NCBI GenBank assembly: GCA_000277445.1 | Contig: AJWJ01000346.1 | Span: forward strand, 1-24,940 | Origin: Polysphondylium violaceum | Lineage: Eukaryota > Evosea > Eumycetozoa > Dictyosteliales > Dictyosteliaceae | Length of the DNA stretch: 24,940 bases | Direction of reading: 5' to 3' | Shown here: positions 22,401-24,940 of the stretch, in pieces | Position numbering within the stretch: the stretch's first letter is position 1 | Layout of the letters: every line of letters begins with the position of its first letter | Notes under the pieces: generated by a model | Seen by the model: the letters and a program-made list of their open reading frames with translations, nothing else | Database searches by the model: none | What the model was told of the DNA's origin: nothing | Translations under genes and position numbers: made by a program

Positions 22401-24770
22401 CCAGAAATATAATCACTATTCAATCCAGATGGAGAGGAAGACAGGCCAGAAGAGTTTTTAAGCAAATGAAAATATATGCCAAATCATTGACCAACGTGGT
22501 GGCAGAGAAATCAAAGTTGGAATCTCGTATTGGTGAATTCCAATCCCGTCTTTCTGAACAGACCAATACCCTCTCTATGGCCAAAAAAGAAAAGCAAGAT
22601 ACACTCGACAAATTATCGTCACTGGAAAAGGAATATGATCAATTCAAAATTGAGTCCAAGAGTATTATTGATAAACTTTCTCAAGAAAATGCTACTCTTT
22701 TGGATGAGATTGATCAATTAAAAGCAACAATACTAAATAATGATGGTAATCCTCAATCTACCACTCCTCCCCAAAAATCAAATTCACCTGTTTTACCATC
22801 TTCCTCATCCTCGATTATTATTGAAAAAGATAATATTATCAGAAAATTACAACAACAGCTTGAACAATTGCAACAAGATAATATTTCTAAGGAACAAGAG
22901 CAAATGGAAGATATTGATATTCATGATCAACAAGAAGAGCTACCTATTGCCAATCCAAATATACTTTTATCGCCAAAGAAACATAAAGGTGAAGATAGGG
23001 ATGATCAAAAACAAATTTCAAAATCCATTGAACATATTGCTCATCATGAATCTAGTGGTAATAATGATGTACAAGTTCCTAGAGAGACCATTGAACTCAT
23101 TGAAATCACCAAGCAAGAGTTGTCAATGGTAAAAAAAGAAAATCAACAACTTTTAGACAAAGAATCTACCAATCAACGTTATATTCAATCATTAAAGGAC
23201 CAAATTAAACAGCTCGAGGATAGATTGGTTGTAGAAGGTAAAAGAGTCCAACCAAGAGTGTTGCCCGGTGTATCGAGTGAACTCATCAATTCTCCAATCA
23301 ATAATAGGGATGTCAAACACTTGTCATACGTAGACTTTATCAAAGATAGCGAAAATGATAATAGTTTAATATCAAATTCGTCACCAATGAGTTCAAGCAC
23401 TGGTATGGGATCACCATCGTCTCAATCTGAATTGGGCAAATCCAGATCCATTGAGTCACACCATGGATCAATTCAAGAGTTGGCCAGTTCGGTTAAATTT
23501 AACAACAATCCTATCGAGGCTGGAAAATATTTAGTCGATTTGATCATGTTGAATAGAAACCAATTAACTTATATCACATCATCAAGTATGGGTGGATTGC
23601 CTGAACCTGCCTTCATTGTCTCTAGATGCTTTATTCAAAATATCTATTTGCAAGAGCTGACAACTTCACCCACAACAAAATCATTTGTCGAACAAAATGT
23701 TGAAGTCATGTTGTACTTTTTTGACAAAATCGATGATTTAATATTAAAAGACCCCAAGGCCAACAATACAACACTATCCTATTGGTTTTCAAATTTCTTT
23801 GTAATTTATAATATCGTTGAAGCTTTCCAAGGTCTATATCAATCATCCATATCAAACTTTTCCGATCAAGACAAAGCTCTATTGGATAAATTTAATACAA
23901 CGCTCCAAGTTATGATTGTAAAATCTCATAAGTCTGTTGTCAAGCATATCACAGATTACATTCAACCCCTCCTTCATAAATCATTGAATGTTGAACCAAC
24001 TTTGGATATTAATTTTTATGAACCAATTACAAATTATTTGTATGTATATAGATTCTATTTGTAAATTCATTTACATTTTATTAACAATATATTTATTAAT
24101 AATATTTAGATCACAAATTGAATTATCATTATCTTTGGATCATTGTTTAATTAATGAAAATATCTGTAAATTATTATTTGAACAAATATTTTCATTTATC
24201 AATGCAACTGTATTCAATGAAATATTGTTGAGAAAAGATTTATGTTGTACAACAAGCTCCATTCCATTAAAGGTTAATATCTCTGAATTGGAACATTGGG
24301 TCAAATCTCATCATGACAGAGAATGGGCCACTCCTGTTTTATCCAAACTTAGATTGTTAAAAGAAGTCTTTTATATCTTGATGATTGATAAGACTCAACT
24401 CTCTAATCAAGAGATGAGACAAGAAATTTGTCCTACCTTGTCTGTTGCCCAACTCAAACAGCTCTTAACCATGTACACCCCAGATGTCGATAGTTTTGAA
24501 GCTCCAATTCCATTGGAAATTCTGACATCCCTTATGGAGTCTAGTCAATACAATCGTAATGAAAATGTTTTATTAGAGTTGAGTAAAATATTTACGCTCT
24601 CTTTCCAACCTGTTCAAACATCTCCCAACTCTTCTCCAATTCATTCCATATCTAATCTCAAAACCAGTATTGATTTAAATCAAATACAAACTATTCACTA
24701 TCAATGTGATTCTCTTGTCTCAAGTATTATGAAAAAGAATATAGAAATATCTAAGAGTGGAAAGAAATAA
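19418..24770 (+). CDS. Class V-type unconventional myosin heavy chain (probable MyoH-like)
   Basis: Five exons: 19418-19654, 19726-20867, 20938-21286, 21482-24039, 24110-24770; phases match, giving 1648 aa. The first in-frame ATG is 19418; the frame is open upstream but has no earlier ATG. Domains: SH3-like N-terminus ([16 protein letters not shown]); motor with P-loop GESGAGKT (160-167), switch [11 protein letters not shown] (from 224), switch II DIYGFE (457), acidic TEDS-site Glu about 405, a Gly/Ser/Lys loop 2 and IRCIKPN; five IQ sites with the central Gln at 793, 816, 841, 864 and 890; interrupted coiled coil about 905-1165; Ser-rich patch about 1206-1223; DIL/globular tail about 1250-1575 (ending in [16 protein letters not shown], typical of dilute domains). 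Such motors carry vesicles or organelles along actin using ATP, with calmodulin-like light chains on the neck. D. discoideum has MyoH (I recall ~1770 aa) and MyoJ (~2245 aa); length favours MyoH, but orthology is unproven. AATAAA lies at 24806-24811. Confidence 0.93.
19655..19725 (+). other. Intron 1 of the myosin gene
   Basis: A 71-bp phase-0 intron, GTAATT...TATAG. The junction [16 protein letters not shown] matches the conserved LTHLNEPAVLHNL region of myosin motors. Confidence 0.92.
20868..20937 (+). other. Intron 2 of the myosin gene
   Basis: A 70-bp intron, GTATGT...TCTAG, splitting the Gly codon of switch II (GG|A), so the join restores [17 protein letters not shown]. Confidence 0.95.
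21287..21481 (+). other. Intron 3 of the myosin gene (long)
   Basis: A 195-bp phase-0 intron, GTAATT...AATAG. The junction [17 protein letters not shown] is the conserved AGxVxY segment. It is two to three times longer than the other introns here and contains an 11-bp inverted repeat (21329-21339 / 21370-21380). Confidence 0.93.
21329..21380. repeat. Inverted repeat (11-bp arms) inside myosin intron 3
   Basis: CCACACACATT (21329-21339) and AATGTGTGTGG (21370-21380) are exact reverse complements around a 30-base loop. A further CA-rich stretch (CATACACACAACCACATTC, about 21439) could compete for the right arm. Confidence 0.75.
24040..24109 (+). other. Intron 4 of the myosin gene
   Basis: A 70-bp intron, GTATGT...ATTTAG, splitting a Leu codon TT|A, giving [18 protein letters not shown] inside the globular tail. 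Confidence 0.88.
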
Positions 24771-24940
24771 ATCTACTTGTTACTTTTTAGATATTTAATT
24801 ATTAAAATAAAAATTAATTTGTATTTATATAATAGTAATCTAAAGATTCTCAGAGTTTTTAAAGCAATAACTATTCATAAATAATTATCTTTATTTATGA
24901 ATTTATTTAGATAGAGTTTTTTGTGGTTGGATGAATCAAA
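24771..24940 (+). terminator. 3' flank of the myosin gene
   Basis: AATAAA is at 24806-24811, 36 bases after the stop. A hairpin with 12-bp exact arms, ATTCATAAATAA (24873-24884) and TTATTTATGAAT (24891-24902), with a 6-base loop, follows. No coding frame is supported in the last 170 bases on either strand. Confidence 0.5.

Noticed and set aside
24903-24940. Start or end of a further gene at the right edge
   Set aside because: Short open stretches exist on both strands, but 38 bases give no start, codon pattern or recognisable motif.
1-24940. tRNA, snRNA, transposon, virus-like element or CRISPR array
   Set aside because: I found no B-box-like TTCGAATCC arm, no CCCATAA-type upstream element, no terminal repeats with a transposase or reverse transcriptase frame, and no spaced direct repeats.

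Overview
The window looks like nuclear DNA from a social amoeba (Dictyostelia). It is very AT-rich, has short AT-rich GT-AG introns (62-102 bp, one of 195 bp), long A/T homopolymers between genes, and Asn-rich coding tracts. It carries a cortexillin gene, a family known from these amoebae. C-ending codons are common in parts of the long exons, which argues against Dictyostelium discoideum itself and for another dictyostelid; this species placement is inference. I see no mobile element, virus-like element, rRNA, tRNA or CRISPR array.

Layout: (1) 1-456 (+), the 3' end of a gene running in from the left, a charged low-complexity protein whose last residues resemble the C-terminus of the splicing regulator NSRP1. 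(2) 515-1274 (-), a two-exon GNAT acetyltransferase, convergent with gene 1 and divergent from gene 3. (3) 1953-15502 (+), five exons encoding a giant protein (4430 aa by my splice model) of the RNF213/mysterin AAA+ family. It has two intact Walker A/B pairs but no RING or RZ-type zinc finger that I can find. (4) 16057-16398 (+), a 113-aa charged helical protein of unknown function. (5) 17050-18498 (+), cortexillin, probably ctxA (448 aa, two CH domains plus coiled coil). (6) 19418-24770 (+), five exons of a class V-type myosin (1648 aa: SH3-like, motor, five IQ sites, broken coiled coil, DIL globular tail), closest in size to D. discoideum MyoH.

Genes 5 and 6 both serve the actin cytoskeleton (cortical bundling; vesicle or organelle transport) and lie in tandem with a 919-bp gap holding a G/T-rich box cluster. 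The other neighbours have no evident functional link. All splice models were built by joining reading frames at GT..AG sites whose phases match and whose joined protein stays in family register; no transcript data were used. The most noteworthy item is the RNF213-like AAA+ giant without a recognisable zinc-binding ubiquitin-ligase module and with an Asn-rich linker leading to a small SAM/UBA-like C-terminal domain.
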